Origin: Hermodice carunculata
Taxonomy: Eukaryota > Annelida > Polychaeta > Eunicida > Amphinomidae
DNA length: 64,000 nucleotides
Reading direction: 5' to 3'
NCBI GenBank assembly: GCA_964020975.1
Contig: OZ026625.1
Span: 12,062,417-12,126,416 of the forward strand
Shown one piece after another: positions 49,167 to 60,909 of the stretch; position 1 is the stretch's first letter, and each line of letters begins with the position of its first letter. The notes beneath the pieces were generated by a model. That model was given only the letters and a program-made list of their open reading frames with translations, had not been told where the DNA came from and searched no databases. Made by a program: the position numbers and the translations under genes.

Positions 49167-49928
49167 ATCATCACTGCAAGTTATACCAACAAGAATAATA
49201 GGCATTCGAACAATGTTTATGGGATCCAAAAGTGGCTGTTGTAAGTATTGACAACTGCAAAGTGCACAAACAAATCAATTGAAAAATAGCTCGTGATGCC
49301 CACAGTAACGATCTATGTCAGCTATGCTGATTCAAATACTCACGGGGTCTACAGTGAACAACAAAAAACGTAAGACTGCTAAAGCTAATCTATGGTTGCA
49401 ACCTGGATGCAACGAAATATTGTTTAACATGATGTACATATGTCTTCCATAATGACCACCAGGAAACATGCCCACCCATGTTCAGTTGAACCCATGTTAT
49501 AGTAAGGAACTACAAAACAGTAAGCGATTGCTTGATATAATTCTAAACACTGTAGGGTTGTGTGAAATGACCATTTAATACATCGTATAATCTGTAGCCG
49601 ATAACGTTGGGTTAAGCGTAGCCAACAGGACCTAAAGCACCTACATTAATGCATTCGTCATGCAAAAGCAACATACCACCACCGTCATTCCAAGAAATAG
49701 CGTGTTATATATATCCAGCTACTTGTCGGTTGATCGGCAAAATTTTTTATCTGTAAGCGATCAAATAGGGTAACGTGTGAACTAAAAGGCCCAAAGAACT
49801 CAAATCTATGCATACGTCATGCCGAACAGGCAAGCTTCCGCCACAAAACATTCAAACCAATGACAAATCAAAGTGGATATTTTGAACAATGCGAACTTAA
49901 ACCTGATGAAGTAGTATATCAATGTTTA

Positions 49929-49963
<35 letters not shown>

Positions 49964-52900
49964 CTTTACCGCCACAACACATCAGCATTCTACGCATAAT
50001 AGGGGATTGGAGAAAACTATATTGTAACTTTAAACAGCGTATTATCATACAAATTGAAGGGTGATATTATGAATGAAATGTCCAGATCAGGCTAACATCT
50101 TACATTGAGTCCTACGGTGTCATGAACAATTACCCGAAACGAATGTCAGTCGAGATGCTGACCTGGGTTCAATGAGATGGGAGATCAGGGGTCAAATCAG
50201 CAGCCTCGTTCTCAGTTACATAGCTGGGAAGTGCTTATGTAAACAAAGAAGCATGGGCACATCGTAGTCCCTGTAATTTGGGAGTGTTGAGATGTAATCA
50301 TTTCAAAATGCATATATATTTATTCGAACATACCATGTTTAGGTATTTCTCTGTAGTTACAACATTGAATAACAGTTTCTGATGTGCTTACCACTGAAAT
50401 GAGAGATAAACAATGACAAAATAGGGCATAATTTTATTTCCAATGACCCTGCCCAATCCTGGTTTCATGAGTTTTGTTTCAATTCAGATTGTATGCTGTT
50501 CCATCATTCTATGTATAATGCTGCGAAACTGGGTAAAATACCGGCTCTGATCACATGACAAAGGTGTGATAAGTGATTCATCACTCATATAACAGTCGGT
50601 GCCTATATTGGGTCCAGATTAATGGTCACTTTACAAGCTTCCTGTCACCCAACATCCTACTAAAGATGCAAAAGATGCTTGTTTGGACCAGCCACCCACC
50701 AGATGCTGCTGTGACATTTTAACCTAAAACAGACCCATGACCCAGTCACGCTATCACTTGACCAACATGTGTTCATGCTTTCAAGAGGGTATACATTTGG
50801 ACTCGGTTGGGTTAAATTTTCAAGATACAAGTGGTCCAAGTTGAATAACGGAACAGTCCATTTCATCAGAAGTAATGGGGGTTTGGAAAACTGATAACAT
50901 AGATTTTGCCAAGTTTGATTCTTATTTTTATTTTAAGATGTGAAAAAAATAATATTTTTGAGCTTTCTAGGGCAAACTGTACCGTTTTGATCAAAATTAA
51001 AAGGGCCCTACCCCCTAAATTTTGAATTTTAAGATTCCTTTCTTTTTGGCTGGAAGATAGACACTGGGCTGTTACTATCACACCACCTGCACTGGATTAT
51101 GGATCTGTATGCTTTGGCAGTGCATTCTAGGTGCAAATTGCCGGGAATAGACCCCATGTCACAAAAAGCGGAGCTTTGTAGACAACATGGATTTTTTTTT
51201 GCAAGATGGCGCATTTTAGAGGTTGAAATTCAAAGTAGGGTCGGAAGATTATCTTTTTTCCTAATTTGGACCTACATCTTACTGCTTGCATCAAGAAAAT
51301 ATTCTCGCAGTAGATGGCAAATATTTTGTTATCACATTGCTTGTACACAATTTAGTCAATATATATGGACAGGACCTCTGGATATATGAGTCAGCAATGG
51401 TTGACAGGTCAGAAAAGAGATAGACATACTGGATTAACATGGCCCTATTATTAGACCGGAATTATACCATAATGTGGATTCATATCTGTGGATAGTGGAT
51501 ATATAAAGGTAAGAGATCATAACACATCTTTTGTACCACTTTTTCATTTCTTTTTTTGTATGTGATACCAGTTAATAACATGGCCGCTATGTTGAATTTT
51601 GTCTATCATGGTGACGTCACAGCCTAAGGCTTAGCTTAGAACCGAGGCTTGTTGGTAGCCAATCAATCTTCTTCATGTCTCAGCATTTCGACTGTGTAGG
51701 CGATGTAACCTGAAGATCTGTTATTGCACAGGGTACGAATAAGCAGAGAAAAACACTCATAACAAGCCATATCTAACTATTAAGATATGGACGCTAAGGT
51801 TCGAGTTAACATACATGTAAAGATTACCACTACCGGCAGGTGATGGGCTGCAGTTTTAAAGACCTAATAGTTTGCATTCATTTTACATTTTTTCTGATGA
51901 ATGAATAGTACGCTTGGGGCACGTTAGCAGTGATCCTAAACCTGTGCACACACTCATGAATAGTGATGAAAAATAGAATACATTTACCAACCAACTTCGT
52001 GCATTCACCGGAAACCATGGAGGTTGAGTATAATAAACAGCGGCTCTCTGCTTCGCCATGCGTGCGGCAAGAATCCAACTAATTCTTTAATGTTTTCCCT
52101 CCAAAACCGCCGCTATCAATCGTAGTCTTGAAAGTCGTCTGTTTCATATTTGTTCAAAATGTAGCTCTTTGAAAACAAGATAGACATGAATGTTTGTGGG
52201 AGACAAATAGAGATCAACATATTCATCTTGTCCGCAACTTCTGAATATACATGGGATCTTTATTTGGTCTGCTTTGAGTCTGTATGGGTTAATGTTTTTA
52301 GGGACAAACGACATTCATCATGTAAGCTTGCATATTCTGACTGAAGTGTCTGGAAACCATATGCTTTTATAAAGTACTACAATATATATTCGGCATAAAG
52401 GGACTATAGGTGGCATAACTAACTGCAGGTCGATTATCGTGTTTACACCCACCCTTAGCTCAAATGTGAAAAAAAAAAAAAAGATCAAAAACCAAACGAA
52501 AAGCACATGGTATTTGGATGATAAATTGTTTTTAAATTCCCATCAGACGTTAAAAATGAAAACAACAATATGAACCATTGTATTGATATTAGATGATCTT
52601 TACGAATACAAGCGAGATTGAATTAATTCGGCAAATATTTCGTTAAACTTTGTAAAATTACATATAAGGTGTTTGGTAGGCACATTGCACTGCGCGACCG
52701 TTGATGACACGGTCTCCTCTGCTAAAAAGTGGTTGACACAGGGTCCTATATCATGTATGGGAGTAGTGTGTATGCTGTATGGCTCGTGGTCATTTTATAG
52801 AATGGCTTTGCCCCATAATGATAAAGACTTCTCATATTACATTTCTTTCAGAATACCCCACGGGTGTTCCTACCATGAATCAGTGCTAACAAAGTAGGTA

Positions 52901-53692
52901 GGGTCACTTTGAGATCAGCATTCTGATGGAAAATACCATTCACTCAACTCTTTAGGCGACCTTACCTTGGACCTCTATCATTAATACACATGGTCAATAA
53001 ATAGATGTTGACAGGAGGTCTCGTGCATGGGTCTGTCACATATAAACTCTGATTGTATGCATCACACACGTGTGTTTTACTTTAATCCATAGCTGCCGAT
53101 GTGTACTTTACACAATGAAATGTGAATAATAGTATGTGGTTTTTCTATCAATATTGTCTAAAAGGACATGAAAGACATGTCAAATCTAAAGTGCAAACGC
53201 TGAAATAGCATACAATATCAGGAAAATGATTTGACATGTGGTAGGATCACTAACATGTGAGAATAATCTCAATCTAGAAAAATAACGACTAACGGGAGGT
53301 TTGAGCGATTGTTTAATCAGTTCATCATTTGCCCACAATATCGTTACAGTCCAATCCTTCACTAAAAAAAAATTGTAACATCCAATATTCCAGGGCACAA
53401 TGAAGGGGTTTTTCCAGTCTGGAGTATTCCAGGCACGCCGAAGTAAAAATTAACAAAAGAAAGTGTACCGATGTGAAGAAATGACCCCAGAATAAACTTT
53501 GGAAGACTATATATATTATATGATTGATAATATAAGCAGCAGCAACCACTTTCCGTTTGTCGTTATGCGATGTCATAAGAGCATCTCAAGTGACCATATT
53601 ATCATTGGGAAAGGTGATGAACTGGCCCGCAGAGTTTGATGCGTCGCTCTGCAGTGTCCCTCCCGTATGTCATCTGTGACGTCATCCTTCCT

Positions 53693-53696
<4 letters not shown>
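49167..53696. other. 4.5 kb without recognised gene
   Basis: One short (AT)n at 49932-49962. A perfect 10-bp palindrome GTGACGTCAC (CRE-type) lies at 51611-51620, close to TATGTTGAATTTTGTC text. CAAGATGGCGCATTTT near 51203 is a word often seen in animal repeats. Open frames of 60-96 codons around 50.66-51.4 kb overlap on both strands and have no known domain. Confidence 0.4.
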
Positions 53697-53785
<89 letters not shown>

Positions 53786-53801
53786 CGTGTGTGTGTGTGT
53801 T

Positions 53802-53837
<36 letters not shown>
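53697..53837. repeat. (TA)n(GT)n microsatellite
   Basis: About 40 TA units (53697-53778), a short ATGTACGTGT junction, then GT units with one TG-G interruption to 53837. TGACGTCA lies just before it at 53677-53684. Confidence 0.97.
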
Positions 53838-53841
<4 letters not shown>

Positions 53842-54916
53842 GACACTTAGCTGCAGACGACTGTTTTAGAACTAACAAACGTCTCTTTCAGCGGTGCAAC
53901 TTCAATCTGAATATCCTTTGCCGTCTTATCTTTTGATGTTGGAACAGTTTTCGGCATTAACCAAACACACACCATCAATGTGTTAAATGAAACATTCACA
54001 TGCTCCTCAACAGTTATTTCATCATTCAAGCAGCGTAATTGTTAACCTTTTCTGTCACTTTTTGTCGGCGCTAACTTTGTAACGTACGGAATCCCAGAAA
54101 AGAAGTATTCTTTTGTGGCCCACGGCCGCACGACACTGCTTCTTTCATGGTAGACCTGCACACTTTTGTCCCATTGTCCAAGAAACATAGCTCACTGTAA
54201 ATTTACAGAAAGTTTATATTTATTGTAGCATATAGAAAAAAGAATCAGTGACTTCTTAAGCTTAGTTTTAGATGGACATAATGGTAAATCTTACTATATG
54301 AAAAGATGACCTGTCTGTCGGGAATAAAATCATACATTCATAATGTGGAATAGAGTATATACGAAGGGAAATATTCCCTGGCATACGAAAGAGCAAAAGA
54401 ATTAGACATTTAGTCAAAATTGTTTTGATATAAAAGTGATTAAAGCAAAACTGCCGGTGGCATTTCCCAACAGTTACATGTTAGAGTGCCGGGATGAATT
54501 GAAATTGAATTGACAGTGGAGAATGAATAAATAAAGTGCATTTCTGCGTGGTACAAGTACTTGTGAGTAGATGTAGGCGTGTCACTGGTAATGGCTCAGA
54601 GAGCTGGGTCGCTGACAACAATCTAATGCATTCGACATTGTAGGGCATAGAAGGTTTCTATTGGTCGAGACTATTGTGGGTGTAAATATGATGTAGAGAT
54701 GTAGACAACAAGCGAATGGACCGTTGTGCTGTGATTGGGAAGGCCGGAGTGATGACGCAAAGACGCCGGGCCTTGTATTTGGGACAATATCTGGCAGTGG
54801 ATGGTTTTAATTTCCTGAGGAGGGCATCAGTCCTTTCTCACTTCCAAAATTTTAATAAGCCATTATTTAATCGTCAAGAGGATAAAGGTTACTTATTTTC
54901 CTAAGAACTAATCGAT

Positions 54917-54955
<39 letters not shown>

Positions 54956-55331
54956 GTGGGGGGATCAGAAGTGATTCCTTCATGGGTAACTTCTCAGGTG
55001 GACAGTCCAAATACAAAAGATGGGTTTGGTAACACTGTATTTCAAATATGCACATTGAAACAGCATTATAACGCAATTTGTTGCGATCGCAGGGTACTTT
55101 ACGTAACCACAGTTCAATATTAGATTACAGGAATCATTGTTTGGCACAGATAAATGTGGCAATACAGAATTAGCAAAAAGAGAAGACTGAGGGGGAAACT
55201 GTGAGCAAAAATAACAGATCTGCATCCAATTTATTCTGTGACATGGCCTACTTGTATTATGTAATAGCGTATTAATGTTTTTCCACATTACTTGATTCAT
55301 AATTTTTGCAACATGCATGGAATGTACGACA
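53838..55331. other. no gene recognised; poly(T) tract at 54919-54950
   Basis: A pure run of about 32 T precedes GAGGGGTGGGGGG. It could be the A tail of a minus-strand retro-insertion, but no body is recognised next to it. Otherwise AT-rich spacer. Confidence 0.45.
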
Positions 55332-55606
55332 GCGCTGTTTGTAAACTGTAACACCAGTACTGAATACGCAAAAGTACCTTTTGTGTTTTTAAACTGTAAC
55401 AGCAGCACTGGTATCTTAATGGAAAGCATGATAGCGCTGTTTGTAAACTGTAAGATCAGTACTGGTAGGTTAATGGAATTCACGATAGCGCTGTTTGCAA
55501 ACTGTAACAGCGGTACTGGTAGCTTAATGGAATACATCATAGCGCTGTTTGTAAACTGTAGCATCAATGCTGATGACTTCAAACTGCCAGCTGTCGATGT
55601 TTTCAT
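54980..55606 (-). other. 208-codon open frame over a 54-bp repeat
   Basis: The longest open frame outside the LINEs. Its N-terminal 90 residues are five copies of an 18-residue unit of type LQFTNSAIMxSIKLPVLx, hydrophobic with conserved Q-F-x-N-S; the remaining 115 residues (INWMQICYFCSQFPPQSSLF and on) are unrecognised. The unit is 18 codons because the DNA repeat is 54 bp, and the opposite strand is open over the same repeat, so openness alone proves little. No promoter or splice signal was assigned. It could be a small repeat protein or, more likely, a minisatellite without stops. Confidence 0.15.
55332..55595. repeat. 54-bp minisatellite, 5 copies
   Basis: Units begin GCGCTGTTTGTAAACTGTA at 55332, 55434, 55488 and 55542, with a diverged one at 55380 (TTTGTGTTTTTAAACTGTA). 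The first is 48 bp, the others 54. Differences are scattered single bases. Both strands stay open across it. Confidence 0.92.
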
Positions 55607-55970
55607 AGATATGCAAATCTTTGCCCCCTGATAAACAAAACCTGATCCATGATGTGTACAGTTTCACATTAATATAGAAGGTAGGTGTAGTATTTCAAAA
55701 GGTATAAACAAAACGTATGAAGGAGTCTAGGGACCAGAAGGCAAAGGCCGCCATTGACTACAAGTATTAAACTTGGCTCTGCTCCCAGTCTTAACATGTT
55801 CTGCCCAATATAGCATGCATCTGAGCGTGGGCAGTCATTTACGTGAGAACACACAATTAGGGATCCAGGCTTTACAGTATCGATCATATTAATTTTGCCT
55901 AGTGGGATGAAAATAACATCTTTTTTTTTTTCTTTGGACTGCCTTGTGAATACAAAGTGACGATTTATCC

Positions 55971-56269
55971 AAGAATAATTCTATTTTTGATGACCTTGGT
56001 CACATCACAGGTACACAGTACAGGGCAAAACGTTTTTTTTTTATGAAATAAACATCAGCATACGAATAAATTAAATCTTTTAAGAGCCATAATGCAGTAC
56101 CATGCGGTGATACGCCGTTGAAGAATAATTCTATTTTTGATGACCTCAGTCACATCACAGGTACACAGTACAGGGCAAAACGCAATTTTTTATAAAATAA
56201 ACATCAGCATACGAATAAATTAAATCTTTTAAGAGCCATAATGCAGTACCATGCGGTGATACGCCGTTG
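55971..56269. repeat. 150-bp tandem duplication
   Basis: AAGAATAATTCTATTTTTGA at 55971 and again at 56121. The two copies are almost identical (CCTTGG against CCTCAG, and a shorter T run in the second), both ending GTGATACGCCGTTG. A recent duplication. Confidence 0.96.
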
Positions 56270-56377
56270 AAAAACACTGAAGTATGTAAGCCACTCAGCA
56301 TTATTCGTGTCCTCCATTTATATGAGGCCTCAATAAAACAAACCCCTTAAATACTATGAACCCCCGGTGGGAGTGAT

Positions 56378-56650
56378 TTATTCATGCCACCGTTCAGAGC
56401 GGGCACACCAGCACATCTGTATAATTATCGCCGCACTATCCTGACTTCCTGTGTTTGCAGATGACTCCTTCAACTTTTTGTCATACCACTGTTTAAAGAG
56501 GGCACAACAAAACATTTCAAAAATAATCACGACACTACCCTTAATCCCAATCTTTGTATATTGCCAGTTCAATGCTTCATTCATGACAAGTTCAGTGAGA
56601 GCACACCAGAACATCTCGATAAATATCGCCGTACCACCCTAAATTCGAAT
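56378..56650. repeat. 99-100-bp tandem repeat, 3 diverged copies
   Basis: Aligned by the words GGGCACACCAGCACAT (56401), GGGCACAACAAAACAT (56500) and GAGCACACCAGAACAT (about 56599). On the minus strand the period is 33 codons and the frame 56378-56614 reads FWCALTELVMNEALN, then FCCALFKQWYDKKLK, then CWCARSERWHE, with conserved C-A and an I-I-F/I-I-I motif. No known repeat protein recognised. Confidence 0.8.
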
Positions 56651-58139
56651 GTATACTCCATAGTTTTATCTATTATGGCCAGGAAAGGCCGGGTGCGTCA
56701 TATTGCAGCATTACGACATGCTAGATGAATTACATTAAGCATCTAGAAGGCTGAAATTTAAAAGGGGGGTTCCAGAACAGACCCCCAAAAAGCAACATGG
56801 CTTACTTCTCCAGCGATAAGCAAAGCTTTTGATAGCTTGACTAAAGAGAGTTATAGTCTAATGTCTGCGGTAGCCATGTATACCACAAATCAACAGACAT
56901 GTCCAAAATGCCAAGCAACATAAACTTCGTTTCGGTCCCTTGCCAATGAATTGGTTAAGGTGTTTCACAGCGTTCAACAAGGTACTAATCTTTACGCTTG
57001 TATTATCCTGTAATGAAGGATTTTGTCATCATGTGAGATAATTTTTAGAACTAAAATGTAAAAATACCATGCTGTCTGTTCCATTATACCTCAATGAAAC
57101 TGTGCTTTGGGGGTAAGGGCCAACAGACGCGAAACCGTATAGTGCATATTGCCATTGTATTAACATCTGAACCGGAAACGAAATTAAAGTGCAAAAAAAT
57201 CGGAAGTAACTGTAATTGGCTAGAGAGTGGATAATAATGTGATCTGGCTTTTCGGGCATATTCTGGCGTAAGAATGTCTTGCCTGCAAAAATTTAAGTTT
57301 ACGGTTTTGTCAATCATTGCCTGACTCTAATCAAATCGATTATATATTGTAAGCCAAAAGTGCAAGTCCTATGAGGTATATGTTCAATATTCTGCATCCA
57401 ATGTCAATTAACATGGAAGGACCTTCGGTGGTAACTTATGGGAGACGTTGATAATCCCTTCACTATCACGTAGTTGTGAAACATAGCTGTTTGGTACATT
57501 TCAGTCCTGCCATAATAGGCAGTGGCAACGGCGTTGTTGCCCATCAGGTCTACTCCCGCCTTCCATCAATGCCACATTCGGTCCTCTCGTAGTTTATTGG
57601 ACACGGTTTGTTGCACATGTATGATGCTGATTGAAAGTTGAAACATATCTATTTCATATGAAGATGGATTAAATCACTGGCGCCACATTGGAAACAGATT
57701 TATAGTCTTTTAAATATATGCCATGCCGTGTCTAAGCTACTTCACATTCGTGAAATGATATATGGCTGCCTACTGTATCGGTTAAAATCTACTAAATAAG
57801 CCTTGAATTAGCAAAAAAAAAACCCACAAGGCATTTTTATCAACAACATCTTTAATATTTTAGAATATAAAACAGGAACTTTTTTAAATGTCTCCCTCAT
57901 TGGTGATTTAAATTACGATTTTTTTCCCTCCTCACGTCATCAAAGCCTTTTGGACATCATTACTCTAAGCATATTTAACAGTTACATCAACTAATCTGGA
58001 GGCGCTCCAGTACATATAGACACACGATACTATATACAATACACACTAGACTAAGACAGACGATTGCACAGCTAGTACAAAATCGAGTTAAATGGAGCAA
58101 TACAACTGGTGCAGAATACAGAGAGACTTTTTATGAGAC
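56651..58139. other. no gene recognised
   Basis: Spacer before the minus-strand LINE. The last few hundred bases may be the LINE's 3' UTR, but no tail repeat was identified. Confidence 0.45.
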
Positions 58140-60465
58140 TCTATTACATAAGAGGGTAAAGAGTGTAGATTCTGCTATGAACAGCCTCAAAGATGTATTC
58201 ATTCTCGGTGTCTAACAAATCCTCACTAACTTGAAGGGGAATTTTCAACAAAGTACCGCTTGTACAGAGAACTATTAGAGTAGGATTTACACCTGGAACG
58301 AGTAATTAACACACAGTGTTCAATAGCCGGACTCTTTCCGTAAAAACTTAGGACAGAATAAAAGGTAGTGTTTTATATCTTCAAAAGGGGGAGAGCATGC
58401 ATAAGTTAAGGCTGGAAGGATATTAATATGTTGTTGATGGCCATTTAAAACGGAGAGATTAAGACATAGCTGTGTGTGGCATATGTTTAGAAAAAGCTTT
58501 CCGTGTACGAAATATGAGGGTTTTCGTCAATATGTCAAAAATGTAAATTTAACTTAGATTTAAACCATGGCAGGGAATCAGTGTCACGAACATCTAGCGG
58601 TAAATCATTCCACAAATTAATAGTGGAGGAAAGAAACGATTCGCCCAAGCGTTTGGTGGTAAACCCAAGTTGGCGTGATTCTGTGTAATTTCTCAAAAGG
58701 CACCCATGCAGAAACGAACGCTACATCGCTGGGAACAAGATCTTGTAGATATTGTGGTGTGCTTATCCGTTTTTATAATGTTAGGAAAAGAACAAGTTTA
58801 AAGTATTTCCACCAGTTAGACAGAGTTTGTCATCCAACCTCGTCGAGAAGTAAGGCACGTCCATGTATCGAGTCGCTCCTATGCAGATCCTAGCTGCCTG
58901 ATACTGTACAGCTTCCATAGATTGTGACAGCTTTTCGGTGCAATTGTCAAGCAGGACACACTCATCTTCGAGGATAGGACCAATCATAGTGGTATAGAAC
59001 CTGATGAAAGTCTGGCAGGAGAGTTTGTGCTCAAGCCTTCGCAGAAAGGCAAAGTCATTGACTGGCTTTATTGCCGATGTCTGTTGTATGGTAGTGCCAT
59101 GACGGACTACTTGATAGTGTAACTCCAAGATGAGTTTTTGAGCAACCTTGGGTAACAGTGTGTTTCAAAGGCATAGGGGTGGATGAACTGGCTTTTTCTG
59201 TTTGGGTAAGGAAATTACCAAAGTGGAATTAATAATTGAATTCGTTAATAGTCATCTGCTGGAGCTTCCAACAAAGATGGATTTGTGCAAAATTAGTATT
59301 CAGGCATTCAGTCGTGGGAGCTAGCTCACGGACAATTTCAAGAATACTGGTATCATCTACAAATAATGGGATGTCACAGGTAATGTTATCAGTGATGTTG
59401 TGTATGAAAACAAGGAAAAGTAAGAGACCTTTAGGAACTCCAGCCTCTATGGAGAGCCATGAGGAGGCGTGTCGTCCAATTGTAACACGTTGTAGACGGT
59501 TTGAGAGGTAGCTTTCTATAAGTCGTATCACAGAATCTCGCTACCCAATTGTTTCAGTAAAGAGAGTAAATCAGTGTATCATACTCTATCCAAGGCCTTG
59601 GCTATGTTCGAGTGAACCAATTAATCAATATTTTGGCTTGTGAGGAGTGTAGGAGGTTGAGGCTTTAGTGCCAGGCGCTTATGCCTATTCCAATCGCGAT
59701 CGCACTGCCCAATTAACCTCTTAATACTGAAGGTAATCCAAAGCTGGTCCCTGGGTCGAATGGTGACTTTACGAAAAGACATACACTAGTTATATGTGTC
59801 TATGAAAAGGTCTGACCAGTATGACACAGTGTCATTTAGGCAGTCGAATACTTCAAATCCAGTGTCCTCGGGAGCATTGCAAAGTGCATTGTTCAGGTTA
59901 TCAAAATCAGCTACCTTACAGTCCCAAACAGAGCATTTGAAGGGACAATCCTTATAATGAGGTACAGAGAATGAAAAATAAACTATGAAGAGATCTCAAG
60001 AGGAGATAGGAGGGTGTATGTTGTTTCGGAATCATTTATCATGAGGTCAAACATGTTAACAGAGTACTCAGAAACACGAGTGGGTTTGCATATGAGATGG
60101 TGCAGGTTGTTTTGTACGAGGAGATCAAATAGGAGCTGTCCGAGTTCACTGTCAGTGTGAGGAGAATCCCAACTTTGGCAACGATCATTAATGTCACCTT
60201 ACTAAGTGGAGTATTTTATGTTTAACTTTGATAACGCACGAAATGGACTGAGAAAATTTTTTCAGAGAAGGGTCCCTCTGCAGCAGCAGATTGGCCTGGT
60301 GGACGATAATACACACTAAGGTAAGTTTACCTGAAGGAACAGTAATTTCAACCATGATACATTCACTGCATCTGTGACATTTTCGACCTGGTGATTACTC
60401 CAAGTAGTCATGTTGGAGACAACTGTTTCAAGACTGAAGAGCTGCATACACCTTGTGGATGATCA
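58140..60465 (-). mobile_element. degenerate LINE, endonuclease to C-terminus (family 1)
   Basis: From 60465 down the minus strand reads ETVVSNMTTWSNHQVENVTD, VYYRPPGQSAAAEGPF near 60270-60315 (Y-R-P-P box), SDSELGQLLFDLLVQNNLHH near 60095-60160, TRVSEYSVNMFDLMINDSET near 60030-60090, CSVWDCKVADFDNLNNAL near 59890-59945, a linker, RT text IESYLSNRLQRVTIGRHASS and EAGVPKGLLLFLVFIHN (59229-59531), the catalytic box LFVDDTSILEIV (FVDD at 59352-59363), the thumb (58781-59128: LEDECVLLDNCTEKLSQSME, VQYQAARICIGATR) and a C-terminus with WNDLPLDVRDTDSLPWF near 58570-58620 and VPGVNPTLIVL near 58270-58305. The first RT box before the palm is missing or unreadable. Family sister of 10.5-14.3 kb. Confidence 0.86.
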
Positions 60466-60909
60466 GCCTAATCGGGTACAGTGGTGGGGGGGGGGTTAGA
60501 TTAAGTTTTTAACTATTCCATGACATGATCATTATACGTATTACAATGATAAAAACAATGGGGTGCCCATTAAATCCATATAATAGACAAAAGACAAGAA
60601 CAGCCACTGTTATCTGGTACTCCAGCCACTTATGAAATGCCTCTCCATGTACATATTTATCAATGTTAAAGGAGACTGCATATTGTGCAAAAACATACAG
60701 CTAGGTGTTCCTAGTTTTGGAAGACCGTTTCCGGCATGCTACCTGGGCAACCTGCTACACTGTTTCCAGCACTACCACTAAGAGCCTAGTGGATGTTGCG
60801 TTGACAGGTTATGCTGCGAACTTTACAACGATATAGTCCTTTTTGCTTCTTGTAGAGCAATACCTCTTAACTGATGTAAATCTGCTATGTTGGGATGTCT
60901 GTAATGCTT

